DNA from: a virus
Strand: one strand, 5' to 3'
Length of the DNA: 40,628 bases
IMG/VR virus record: IMGVR_UViG_3300030329_003857
Span: 1-40,628 of that record
The notes under the pieces were generated by a model. That model had not been told where the DNA came from and made no database searches. It saw only the letters and a list, made by a program, of their open reading frames with translations. Positions 6,687-13,912 of this stretch are shown in pieces. How positions within the stretch are numbered: the first letter of the stretch is position 1; every line of letters begins with the position of its first letter. Both the position numbers and the translations under genes were made by a program.

Positions 6687-7173
6687 TTCCATATTATCAA
6701 CAAGATGTCAAACGCTTAGAAGACACAATTATGTCGGAATAGTTAATAAATTCATTAAAAAGAGCTGGAAACATCGTGAAGGAGCTTGTGGTATAGCTGC
6801 TAATCAAGTAAACATGCCTTATAGATTATTTATAGGGAAGATGAATAAAGCTGCCAAACATCAATTCTGGAAATTATTTATAAATCCAAGAATTGTAGTT
6901 AAACCAGATAGTGTTAAAATAGGTGGTTGGTTTCCAATTGAAGAAGAATGTCTATCAATACCTGGTAAGGCTTATAATACTATTAGAGAAGATCGTATAA
7001 CTATAGTATACAGAGATATGGATTTTAAGATAGTTTGGGCTACTTATGATAACATGAATGCGAGAATTATACAACATGAAGTAGATCATCTAAATGGTAC
7101 ATTAATTAGTGACATACATCAAACAGAATTTAGTCTAGAAAACCATAAAATAATAAATAAGGAGGCATCATGA
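6667..7173 (+). CDS. def: Peptide deformylase
   Basis: Peptide deformylase removes the formyl group from the N-terminal methionine of new proteins. All three family motifs are present in this 168-residue protein: motif 1 as ACGIAANQVN (canonical GxGxAAxQ, the first Gly replaced), motif 2 as EEECLSIPG with the metal-binding Cys, and motif 3 as IQHEVDHLNG with both metal-binding His and the catalytic Glu. The C terminus stops shortly after motif 3, as in other phage-encoded enzymes. AAAGGAG precedes the ATG. The next gene overlaps by ATGA. Phage deformylases are known mostly from cyanophages and other marine phages and are thought to support rapid processing of phage proteins. Confidence 0.93.
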   Translation: MIIKAPNSILSTRCQTLRRHNYVGIVNKFIKKSWKHREGACGIAANQVNMPYRLFIGKMNKAAKHQFWKLFINPRIVVKPDSVKIGGWFPIEEECLSIPGKAYNTIREDRITIVYRDMDFKIVWATYDNMNARIIQHEVDHLNGTLISDIHQTEFSLENHKIINKEAS

Positions 7174-7361
7174 ATGTATTTCAATACGTCAAGTATAAAT
7201 TAAAAGAAAAAAGGGCAATAAAGGACTGTCAATTTAATGAACCGTTACATTATCATCATGACGGCTGTCCTTCATGTGATATTCCACTATTTGATGAGCA
7301 ACAGTACTGGGAATATATGGCTGATCGTAATCCAGATGACGGAAGTTGGGCTGGAAGATGA
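7170..7361 (+). CDS. Small hypothetical protein with CPSC motif
   Basis: A 63-residue protein coupled to the deformylase by an ATGA overlap and preceded by AAGGAGG. It is basic at the N terminus (KYKLKEKRAIKDC), followed by a His-rich and Cys-containing segment (HYHHDGCPSCD) that could hold a metal ion, and an acidic, aromatic C terminus. A single CxxC with nearby histidines makes a small zinc knuckle possible but not certain. No family recognised. Confidence 0.75.
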   Translation: MNVFQYVKYKLKEKRAIKDCQFNEPLHYHHDGCPSCDIPLFDEQQYWEYMADRNPDDGSWAGR

Positions 7362-7621
7362 AAGAATATGAAAAATCAAATGAACAGCTTGTTATGGATA
7401 ATATAGCTCAAGAGTTTCTAACTAACTCTATTAAAAGGTTTATTGATTGTGAAAAGCAAGATATGCTTACCATGACTAATAAAATAAGTGATATTGAACA
7501 ACAACTAATCAATTTAAATGCAAAGATGAAAAGTAATTATTTATTAGTTAACGACAGATGTAATAGTGCATTTGATATGATACACGAACTAGAAAGGAAG
7601 TTAAATCGTGAAAGAGAATAG
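7358..7621 (+). CDS. Small coiled-coil protein
   Basis: An 87-residue, almost entirely helical protein (MKEYEKSNEQLVMDN...), with heptad-like stretches KISDIEQQLINLNAK and IHELERKLNRERE. A longer frame opens at a TTG 12 bases upstream, but the ATG at 7358 overlaps the previous stop as ATGA and is the better start. It overlaps the next gene by 14 bases. It may be a small oligomeric or adaptor protein; no function can be read from the sequence. Confidence 0.75.
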   Translation: MKEYEKSNEQLVMDNIAQEFLTNSIKRFIDCEKQDMLTMTNKISDIEQQLINLNAKMKSNYLLVNDRCNSAFDMIHELERKLNRERE

Positions 7622-7811
7622 AATAAGAAGACATAGCGCAGAAGAAACGCTAGATCTTTTAAATCAAATTGATAAATCTAATAAAGAATTAGATGAATAT
7701 AAAATAAGGGTAGCAAAACTTACTAAAGACGGTTTTATAAGTAAAGATGCAGAAAAAGCATTAAATTACCCTACATTATATTTAGATGATTTGTATAATA
7801 CAAACAAGTAA
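7608..7811 (+). CDS. Small helical protein, GTG start
   Basis: A 67-residue charged, helical protein (EETLDLLNQIDKSNKEL) that starts at GTG 7608, with AAAGGAAG about 8 bases upstream inside the previous gene. The C terminus is richer in aromatic and acidic residues (YPTLYLDDLYNT). It is the last gene before the ubiquitin-like protein, 11 bases apart, so it may be expressed with that cassette. I see no recognisable domain. Confidence 0.7.
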   Translation: MKENRIRRHSAEETLDLLNQIDKSNKELDEYKIRVAKLTKDGFISKDAEKALNYPTLYLDDLYNTNK

Positions 7812-7822
7812 AGGAGGCTCAT

Positions 7823-8044
7823 ATGAGTGATACAAATACCTCGACAACTGTAGTTCTAGCAAGAGATAATTCTTCCTGGAATGCATATGACTCACAATCA
7901 AATAAACTAGACGGTTTATTAGATGAGTTAGGTGTCGAAAACGCTTCGGTGACAGTAAATGGAACATTACATCAAAATTATGATGTTCCAATCAGTCATG
8001 GTGATGAGATTGTGGTTATAAGCCGCAATAAGTCAGGTGGGTAA
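7823..8044 (+). CDS. Ubiquitin-like beta-grasp protein (ThiS/MoaD type) ending in Gly-Gly
   Basis: A 73-residue protein with a strong site AAAGGAGG before the ATG. The C-terminal half reads SVTVNGTLHQNYDVPISHGDEIVVIS and ends NKSGG at the stop codon. 'VNG...' followed by 'GDEIVVI' and a terminal GG is the hallmark of the ThiS/MoaD/ubiquitin-like beta-grasp family, in which the terminal glycine is adenylated by an E1-like enzyme. The protein could be a sulfur carrier or a protein tag. Because E2-like, JAB protease and E1-like genes follow, a protein-conjugation tag is more likely. It corresponds to protein C of PRTRC cassettes in role, not necessarily in descent. The exposed Gly-Gly means no proteolytic maturation is needed. 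Confidence 0.85.
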   Translation: MSDTNTSTTVVLARDNSSWNAYDSQSNKLDGLLDELGVENASVTVNGTLHQNYDVPISHGDEIVVISRNKSGG

Positions 8045-8046
8045 AT

Positions 8047-8199
8047 GACCTGGTAAATGTCTTCTCATAACTAGGTCAGTAAAGCGGGTCTAGTTGATCT
8101 TGATGTTTTCTATCCTTTCGTTTCACAAGATCAATGGAAATAACCGTCACTTCAGATTAAGCTGCAAGAGCTTCCTGTTGCATGCTAGATCCGCTTTTA
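8047..8199 (+). promoter_or_regulatory. Structured intergenic element S2 inside the Ubl cassette
   Basis: The outer arm AAAGCGGGTCTAG (8081-8093) pairs with CTAGATCCGCTTT (8185-8197), 13 pairs with one G-U, extendable past one bulged base. Inside are a perfect 9-bp stem TTGATCTTG/CAAGATCAA (8094-8102, 8126-8134) and AAGCT-GCAAG-AGCTT (8159-8173). A separate stem GACCTGGT/ACTAGGTC (8047-8054, 8070-8077, one G-U) lies just upstream. This looks like a multibranched RNA between the Ubl gene and the next gene (AAGGAGG at 8224). Confidence 0.65.
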
Positions 8200-8238
8200 C
8201 TATTAAACAATTTAAACGCACATAAGGAGGATAACAAT

Positions 8239-8535
8239 ATGTGTACATACACTTCGGGTAATCACAGATGCACTCATCATAGAGATTATGATCCTGTGAT
8301 TAAAAAGAGAAATATAGATCTACCAGATGGAATCAGTTTAATCGATGAAGGCTATGTCGATGAAGACTATATAGATCCAGAGATAGAAGTAATAGAAAAC
8401 TATATAGGACATGAATTGTCGTATATAACTAGAAAGTTAAAGGCGGAAACTTTTATTGGGACTGGTAATCAGATAGCTAGATCAGTATCAAGAAACGTTA
8501 CATACACAACTGAAGTAAAAAGGAGGTCAAATTAA
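8239..8535 (+). CDS. Cys/His-containing small protein in the Ubl cassette
   Basis: A 98-residue protein. A longer frame opens upstream, but AAGGAGG directly before the ATG at 8239 fixes this start. The N terminus is MCTYTSGNHRCTHH, with Cys2, His9, Cys11, His13 and His14 close together, suggestive of metal binding. It is followed by a very acidic stretch (SLIDEGYVDEDYIDPEIEV) and a basic, Ser/Thr-rich end with EVKRRSN. It lies between the Ubl and E2-like genes and is directly joined to the latter (stop at 8535, next ATG at 8536). It may be an adaptor or substrate-recognition part of the system, but this is inferred from position only. Confidence 0.75.
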   Translation: MCTYTSGNHRCTHHRDYDPVIKKRNIDLPDGISLIDEGYVDEDYIDPEIEVIENYIGHELSYITRKLKAETFIGTGNQIARSVSRNVTYTTEVKRRSN

Positions 8536-9939
8536 ATGTTTGCATTTATAAAGCATATTAAAACATCGATGTTAAAATTGCCGCCACCTACACAGATAAT
8601 GGGTTATAAAGATTTCGATGAAATGAAAGAATCTGGTCATTATAAGAAATTATTAGACCAATTTAAAGAAAAGGTAATAAATGAAGATGTGGACTCAATA
8701 TTTAAATTAAGAAAGATATTAAATAGAGTTGCTACAGATAAACAGATAAGTAGAGTTAGTGAGCTAGAAAAGAGAGATTATGGAATAAGATATATAGCTC
8801 AAAACGCTAGAAAGCTTGATAAGATTGTAAGAAGTTTAAATACTTACCTGGATAAGACAACACAGGATGAGTCTATATTAGATAATTTAGGAGTTTCTAT
8901 TAGATTAATTAGAAATAACTCTAGATATAATGTTAGACTAAGAAATGATATGGATAGCAGAGAAAGAATAGATGGTATACCTCACACATTAAATAGTAGA
9001 ACTACTTATGATAGAGCAAGTGAAAGGAATAGAGGTTTCTCTAAATATGTCGCTTTATCTTTACCACTATATATATTTAGGATAAAAATAATAAATCCTA
9101 CAATGGATGTATCAGATGGAGTTCAAAGAGGAGAGCAAGGGAATGATTCATTTAAAGTACCAATCCCCTGGGATCTAGACTTTATGTTAGTATATGAGAT
9201 AGGAAAGTATTTGCCAAAATTATTAATAGAAGACTTTGTCTTATTAGATGAAATGGATAATTATGCAGATTTATTAAGATATATTCATAGAGAAATGAGA
9301 TCTGAAAGAGATGGCGAGTATCAAATGGCTAATATAGATTATGATAGTGGGGATTCAGAATGGAATATGTCAGAAGAAGATAGTGGTTTAGTTAGACAAC
9401 ATTATTATAATAGACATAGAGGTGGAAATAACGCAATAATATTTACTGGAGCTACTGGATATCATAGAAGACCTAGACATCCTCATCCGTTTATAGCTAA
9501 TCATGATACATCAACCCCTTGTTGGGCTGGATGGAGAGGAGATTTAGATAAAGCTAGGAAAGACATGGATATAAGGAGATTAGCATTCTTAATAAAAGGA
9601 TGGGCTACAATATATAATCAAACTAGTCATCCTCATCATAATATAAGCAACTTTATGTTAGGTTTACCAAAAATAGCAAAAGATAGAGGTTGGGCTCATC
9701 AACAAGTAAGTCATGAATGTTGGGATCAACATCAAAATCCTGATTTATGTGATGAAATAGAATGTACATTAAGAAATAGCTGTGAAGCGTTCATATCATT
9801 TAACGGTAAAGATAAGATAGTAGAAACAGTTACAGGAAATAGTTATTATGATATCGATGGAGTGAGAATTAATAAATTAAGTTCAGAAGAAAAAGAAAGA
9901 CTTATGTCAAACAATAACCAAGGAGGAAACAATGAATAG
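8536..9939 (+). CDS. E2-like (UBC-fold) ubiquitin-conjugating protein with N-terminal extension
   Basis: A 467-residue protein. The first 200 residues are helical and basic with no motif I know. From about residue 205 a UBC-like domain is suggested, with the segment RHPHPFIANHDTSTPCWAGW at 314-333: an HPH followed about 12 residues on by a cysteine in a 'PC-x-GW' setting (C329), then a helix with RRLAFLIKGWATIYNQTS. E2 enzymes show the same order: 'HPN/HPH...g..C.g', then C-terminal helices. C329 would carry the Ubl thioester. The C-terminal region has extra Cys/His (HECW, C405, C410, C416), possibly a metal site. It overlaps the JAB gene by 8 bases. The E2 call rests on this motif plus context; a profile or structure comparison is needed to settle it. 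Confidence 0.7.
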   Translation: MFAFIKHIKTSMLKLPPPTQIMGYKDFDEMKESGHYKKLLDQFKEKVINEDVDSIFKLRKILNRVATDKQISRVSELEKRDYGIRYIAQNARKLDKIVRSLNTYLDKTTQDESILDNLGVSIRLIRNNSRYNVRLRNDMDSRERIDGIPHTLNSRTTYDRASERNRGFSKYVALSLPLYIFRIKIINPTMDVSDGVQRGEQGNDSFKVPIPWDLDFMLVYEIGKYLPKLLIEDFVLLDEMDNYADLLRYIHREMRSERDGEYQMANIDYDSGDSEWNMSEEDSGLVRQHYYNRHRGGNNAIIFTGATGYHRRPRHPHPFIANHDTSTPCWAGWRGDLDKARKDMDIRRLAFLIKGWATIYNQTSHPHHNISNFMLGLPKIAKDRGWAHQQVSHECWDQHQNPDLCDEIECTLRNSCEAFISFNGKDKIVETVTGNSYYDIDGVRINKLSSEEKERLMSNNNQGGNNE

Positions 9940-10822
9940 ACCATTTGTTAAAATATCAGAAAATGATTGGAATAAAATAATAAAGTATGCAAGAACTGCT
10001 TACGATATGCATAGTGCAGAAATAGGAGGTATGGCTCATGCATTTATTGATGACGGAGTGTGGATAATAAAAGATCCAGTAATATTAAAGCAGACAATAT
10101 CTGGCGGGAATTGCACTATAGATAAAGAAGCTTTAGCTGAATATTATACAGAATCAGTTAAAGATTATAATAAGCTAGATCTAACATCAGATAAATTCTT
10201 GTATGTATGGTGGCATTCACATCATAATATGAAAGCTTTCTGGTCTGGAACAGATGAAAAGACAATAGAAGACGCAGCAAAACACGGTCCAAGTATGAGT
10301 TTAGTGGTAAACAACAAGCAAGATTATGAATTAAGATATACCTTTAAAGAACCAATTGAAGCATATGTAGACTGTGATTTAAAGATAGTAAACAATCAAG
10401 ATGATCCTATTAGAGATGAAATAAAAGAATTATGTACTCTAACTACTATAGGTAAGAATATGATAAATGAATTAGAAAACGAAAGAACGATTAGACCTGG
10501 ATTAGAACATCAATCAAATATGTTTGATGATATGCTAGACACGTATGAATACAATCCAACTATGCAAGAAGAAATTAGTGGTGCATTATATGATGATAAA
10601 AGAGTATATATGATTGAAGAATCTTCTAACGATGTTAATGATATACTTATAGACTATATGAGTGAATCAATAAACTATAGTGCATTTAGAACTTTAATAG
10701 AAGATATAAATGATAAATATGGTGTATATGATATATCATATAAAATACCACCAAAGAAAGACATGCATAAAGTAAGTGCAACAACATTACTAAAAGAATC
10801 AAAGAATAAGGAGGCAAACTAA
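9932..10822 (+). CDS. JAB/JAMM metalloprotease (deubiquitinase-like)
   Basis: JAB proteases use zinc to cleave the isopeptide or peptide bond after a Ubl Gly-Gly. This 296-residue protein has the full catalytic set: E30 in SAEIGGMAHAF, then WWHSHHNMKAFWSGTD, giving H95 and H97, S105 and D108 with the exact H-x-H-x7-S-x2-D spacing. The core should span residues 1 to about 135. The remaining 160 residues are acidic and helical and may recruit partners. It overlaps the E2-like gene by 8 bases and the E1-like gene by TAATG, so all three are translationally coupled. Because the Ubl already ends in Gly-Gly, deconjugation is more likely than maturation. Confidence 0.9.
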   Translation: MNRPFVKISENDWNKIIKYARTAYDMHSAEIGGMAHAFIDDGVWIIKDPVILKQTISGGNCTIDKEALAEYYTESVKDYNKLDLTSDKFLYVWWHSHHNMKAFWSGTDEKTIEDAAKHGPSMSLVVNNKQDYELRYTFKEPIEAYVDCDLKIVNNQDDPIRDEIKELCTLTTIGKNMINELENERTIRPGLEHQSNMFDDMLDTYEYNPTMQEEISGALYDDKRVYMIEESSNDVNDILIDYMSESINYSAFRTLIEDINDKYGVYDISYKIPPKKDMHKVSATTLLKESKNKEAN

Positions 10823-11688
10823 TGTCAGCAATAACAGTGCAAGATATTACAAGTAGAAATGGCGGTTTATTTAACTTAGCCACAACTAAAATAGGAATTA
10901 TAGGGGCAGGAGCTATAGGATCGTTTACAGCAGAATCTTTAGTTAGATCTGGTTGTATGAATATAACAGTAATAGACGGAGATTCAGTTGGTCCAGAGAA
11001 TATAGGTGTACAGAATTATGATATAGATGATTTAGGTAAAAGTAAAACCATAGCTCTTAAAGAAAAATTAATTAGAATGAATCCAACATTAATTATAAAT
11101 GCATGTCCATTTAATTGGGAACCATTACAATCAGAGGGTAGGGGGCTGCGGAGCGATCATAGTCAAGCACTAGTTCAATTATTAAATAGTGATATACTTA
11201 TAATGGCTGTAGATAACATGCAAACTAGAATAGATATAGTTAAAGATCTTGTTCATAAAAGAAAAGATTTTAATAAAAACATATATCTAATTGATTCTAG
11301 AATGGGAGCGGAGGTATTTCAATTATACTTATTTAAAGATGATTGGAAATATGGAGATTATAAGCTTACCTGGTATAGTGATGAAAACTCAGATCAAGAG
11401 CCTTGCAATGCTAGAAGTACATCTTATTGTGCTAATATGGCTGCTGCATTTATAGTCAACCAAATAAAGAAAATAGTTCAGCAAGAAGCTACTGAAAATG
11501 AAATAACATTTAGTTTTAATGGAATGTTATTAGCCTCAAAGCTAGATCATAATATTGAATTACCTGAAGCTCCAGCTTCTAATGAAGAAAGAGAAGGATC
11601 ACCTGAAGACTATGAAGATACATATCCTAATGGATACTATAAAGCACCAGAAGATGAAGAATTACCTAATTTCTTCATAGGAGATTAA
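10822..11688 (+). CDS. E1-like / ThiF-family adenylating enzyme
   Basis: ThiF/E1 enzymes adenylate the terminal glycine of a beta-grasp partner and pass it to a cysteine. The 288-residue protein shows the Rossmann nucleotide loop IIGAGAIGSFTAESL (Gly at 28, 30, 33), the acidic VIDGDSV (D52, D54) with N-x-x-x-Q after it, a lysine in LGKSKT, and the second aspartate in AVDNMQTR (D131, R136). A candidate catalytic Cys is C195 in EPCNARS, with C203 nearby. The C-terminal tail (about 250-288) is very acidic. It lacks the CxxC zinc pairs of MoeB and the rhodanese domain of biosynthetic enzymes, and no thiamin or molybdopterin genes are near, which favours protein tagging. A short GC-rich patch lies at 11133-11157. 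Confidence 0.9.
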   Translation: MSAITVQDITSRNGGLFNLATTKIGIIGAGAIGSFTAESLVRSGCMNITVIDGDSVGPENIGVQNYDIDDLGKSKTIALKEKLIRMNPTLIINACPFNWEPLQSEGRGLRSDHSQALVQLLNSDILIMAVDNMQTRIDIVKDLVHKRKDFNKNIYLIDSRMGAEVFQLYLFKDDWKYGDYKLTWYSDENSDQEPCNARSTSYCANMAAAFIVNQIKKIVQQEATENEITFSFNGMLLASKLDHNIELPEAPASNEEREGSPEDYEDTYPNGYYKAPEDEELPNFFIGD

Positions 11689-11742
11689 TAATAATATAGT
11701 TAAATTCTCGGTCGAGAGAAACACCAAATAGGGAGGATACCT

Positions 11743-11952
11743 ATGGTTTACGATCAAACAATCTTACAAACTAAGACTGTAAGACATCTTATTAAAATAA
11801 TAAGATTACTTCTTAGTGAAAAAACAAGAGAAGAGCCGTCTACTAAAAAATTAGCTAGACAAGCTATTACATCATTCAATAGAGCCGATCAAATATTAAT
11901 GGATGCTATGAAATGGAAGAGGAGATCGCATAAGTACGAAAGGAGTCAATAA
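11743..11952 (+). CDS. Small basic hypothetical protein
   Basis: A 69-residue basic helical protein (MVYDQTILQTKTVRHLIK..., ending KWKRRSHKYERSQ), with GGGAGG about 6 bases before the ATG. A small hairpin, TTCTC-GGTCGA-GAGAA (11705-11720), lies in the 54-base gap after the E1-like gene and may separate the two messages. Its stop overlaps the start of a 45-residue membrane peptide. The positive charge would suit nucleic-acid binding; no family recognised. Confidence 0.7.
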   Translation: MVYDQTILQTKTVRHLIKIIRLLLSEKTREEPSTKKLARQAITSFNRADQILMDAMKWKRRSHKYERSQ

Positions 11953-12089
11953 TGATTACAATTGTTGAATTTATTTCAAATCTAGCATTATTAAGTTTTT
12001 GGTTATTTATAGGTGCTGTATCATTATTTCTAATACTAATATTTATATATATAATATTAGATAATATGAAAAATGGAGATGAGAAATGA
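11952..12089 (+). CDS. Small single-pass membrane peptide (45 residues)
   Basis: Starts at the ATG overlapping the previous stop (TAATG) and ends by an ATGA overlap with the next gene. It encodes MITIVEFISNLA, then a long hydrophobic helix (about residues 11-36, with FLILIFIYIIL), and a short charged tail DNMKNGDEK. The AAAGGAG in the preceding gene serves as ribosome binding site. It is one of three tiny membrane peptides in this early block. Confidence 0.75.
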   Translation: MITIVEFISNLALLSFWLFIGAVSLFLILIFIYIILDNMKNGDEK

Positions 12090-12406
12090 AGGGAAATCTT
12101 AAAAAATTAGTTAAAAGCATAATTATATCTAATAATATAGCAAAAGATAATGATATTTTCTTAGCATTTAAGGTTTATGAGTCTTTAGATAAAGATTTCA
12201 AACCTCCAAATAAGAAACCAATGACAGTAGTAGATTTCTTTACAAAATTACACAAAGGCTCTTTGCCTAGTTATGACTCTATTATTAGAGTTAGGAGATA
12301 TTTAAACCAGCACTATCCAGATACCAGAGGTACTAGTTATTTAGCTAGGCAAAGTAAAGCTAATAAAAAGAGAAAATATTTTAAAAAGAAATTAAAGGAG
12401 GAATAG
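12086..12406 (+). CDS. Small basic hypothetical protein
   Basis: A 106-residue protein, coupled on both sides (ATGA before it; its TAG shares a base with the GTG start of the nuclease gene after it). It begins MKGNLKKLVKSIIISNNIAKD and ends in a strongly basic tail rich in Lys/Arg (KANKKRKYFKKKLKEE). A middle segment (SLPSYDSIIRVRRYLNQH) is helical and may be a winged-helix or helix-turn-helix piece; such proteins next to recombination genes are often DNA-binding. Function not known. Confidence 0.75.
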   Translation: MKGNLKKLVKSIIISNNIAKDNDIFLAFKVYESLDKDFKPPNKKPMTVVDFFTKLHKGSLPSYDSIIRVRRYLNQHYPDTRGTSYLARQSKANKKRKYFKKKLKEE

Positions 12407-13203
12407 TGAATTTAAACTTAATAGATATGTTCAGTGATTTTCTTAAAACGGTTCAAGAAGATAATCAAGCAATTAGAGATAAAGAATATAAAGATAGGTT
12501 CTTTGCTTCTAATGCTGGGTTGTGTTATAGAAAATTATATTATCATGAACAAGGAATGCCTAAAAATGATATAAGCGATAATGGTCTAAGAAATATGAGA
12601 TTAGGAACTGTATTTGGTGCAGACTTTGAGAGGGCAATAGGTTGGTATTTTGACAAATATCATAATGAAATAAAGAAAAAGAATCTTAAATATTATAGTG
12701 AAGAGTTCTTATATAGCAGTCATATGAAACCAGCCATTGGAGGACACTTTGATGCTTTAATTGTAGATGAAAGCGATGAAAATCATAGAAAAGGATACTT
12801 GTATGATGTTAAAACTACAAATGTATTTAAATATGGTAAGCTATTTGGTAAGAAACCAGATGAAAAACCATCTTATAATTATGAATTACAATTAGGGACA
12901 TATGCTAATTTATTAGAAGAAAGTAAAGAACATTGTGATGAAGTTGTATTTATGGCAAATATATATTTAAATAAAGACTTTGGTCAGATGCAAATGAAAG
13001 AAGCTGGAGCTATATGGAAAGAGCATGCAAAGAATTATTGGCTTAATTATCTTAATTATAATGGCGAAGAACCAGCTATACAGGTTAAAGCTGTCCCATT
13101 TTATCCATCATGGGAGTGCGATAACTGTAGTTATTCAGTTATTTGCGATTCGCCACACATTAAAAAAAGGAAAGTAAATGAAACAAGTAAGAACAGTAAA
13201 TGA
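12406..13203 (+). CDS. Cas4/RecB-like Fe-S PD-(D/E)xK exonuclease
   Basis: A 265-residue nuclease, starting at GTG 12406 behind AAAGGAGG. Catalytic residues are D116 in GGHFDAL, then D134 and K136 in YDVKTTN, with the downstream Q-x3-Y (LQLGTY, Q162/Y166) typical of the RecB/Cas4 family. Four cysteines would bind an iron-sulfur cluster: C40 in GLCYRKLYY near the N terminus and C238, C241 and C247 in ECDNCSYSVIC near the C terminus, exactly the Cas4/AddB layout. The enzyme probably resects DNA ends to single strands for the annealing protein encoded next. There is no CRISPR array or other cas gene in the window, so a recombination or replication role is more likely than spacer acquisition. Confidence 0.88.
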   Translation: MNLNLIDMFSDFLKTVQEDNQAIRDKEYKDRFFASNAGLCYRKLYYHEQGMPKNDISDNGLRNMRLGTVFGADFERAIGWYFDKYHNEIKKKNLKYYSEEFLYSSHMKPAIGGHFDALIVDESDENHRKGYLYDVKTTNVFKYGKLFGKKPDEKPSYNYELQLGTYANLLEESKEHCDEVVFMANIYLNKDFGQMQMKEAGAIWKEHAKNYWLNYLNYNGEEPAIQVKAVPFYPSWECDNCSYSVICDSPHIKKRKVNETSKNSK

Positions 13204-13216
13204 AGGAGGCAATATT

Positions 13217-13912
13217 ATGCCTAACAAGAAAAACCTGGATCTGTGGAAGAAAGTTGAGAAAACAGATCCTAAACATACAAGGAAGGTGCAAACAAGAGGT
13301 GGTTTTACCGCTATTGATGCACAATATCAGTTAAAAGTAGCTACTGAAGAGTTCGGTCCATTTGGACAAGGATGGGGAGTTAAAGATGAAAATATAGAAA
13401 AATGGGAAGAAGTTGGATTAGTTCTTTATCAAGCTACCTTATGGTATACAAATGGATCATTAAAAGGAGAATTTCCTATTAATGCATCTATTCAGTATAA
13501 AGTAGGAGATAGACTAGATAGTGACTTTGCTAAGAAAGTTACAACAGATGCTTTAACCAAGGGATTATCTAAGCTTGGATTTAATGCAGATGTATTTCTA
13601 GGAATGTTTGATGATAATAAATACGTAGCAGAAATGCAAAAGCAGTTTGGAGATGGTATCTCAGATAAGCAATCTAAAGCATTTGAGGCTCTTCTTAAGA
13701 AGATGGTTGGAGAGGGAATGGCTCCAATAGAAGCAACAAAATGGAAAAATGCTTTAAAACAAAATAAAATAACGACAAGCAACTATGATTCAGCCGTTGA
13801 AAGCTTAAAAGCTAAACATGCTGAAATGCTTAAAACAATAAAACCAGAAAAGGAGAATGAAAATGGCGATGACAGTGGAGTTGTCAGAACTGACAGCGAA
13901 AACGAGCAGTGA
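13217..13912 (+). CDS. Rad52/Erf-type single-strand annealing protein
   Basis: A 231-residue protein. The frame is open further upstream, but GAAGGAGG 7 bases before the ATG at 13217 gives the better start (MPNKKNLDLWKKVEK). The core (residues about 25-145) contains RGGFTAIDAQYQLKVA, FGPFGQGWGVKD and SDFAKKVTTDALTKGLSKLG with FNADVFLGMFDDNKYV. The sequence 'T-D-A-x-x-(K)-(A/G)-x-x-x-(L/F)-G' after a long beta region is typical of phage Rad52-like annealing proteins. The C-terminal third is Lys-rich and helical. It lies between the Cas4-like nuclease and the SSB-like protein, a standard two-component recombination module. Confidence 0.8.
   Translation: MPNKKNLDLWKKVEKTDPKHTRKVQTRGGFTAIDAQYQLKVATEEFGPFGQGWGVKDENIEKWEEVGLVLYQATLWYTNGSLKGEFPINASIQYKVGDRLDSDFAKKVTTDALTKGLSKLGFNADVFLGMFDDNKYVAEMQKQFGDGISDKQSKAFEALLKKMVGEGMAPIEATKWKNALKQNKITTSNYDSAVESLKAKHAEMLKTIKPEKENENGDDSGVVRTDSENEQ

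Noticed and set aside
8081-8197. Element S2 considered as a tRNA or tmRNA
   Set aside because: The closing stem is 13 bp, not 7. No anticodon arm, T-loop consensus or CCA end can be placed.
10822-11688. E1-like gene considered as thiamin or molybdopterin biosynthesis
   Set aside because: No other cofactor gene is near, zinc CxxC pairs are missing, and E2-like and JAB genes are directly coupled.
12406-13203. Cas4-like gene taken as sign of a CRISPR system
   Set aside because: No repeat-spacer array and no other cas gene are present; neighbours are recombination genes.
13492-13782. 96-codon minus-strand frame opposite the annealing-protein gene
   Set aside because: Antisense shadow of a gene with clear family motifs; no start signal.
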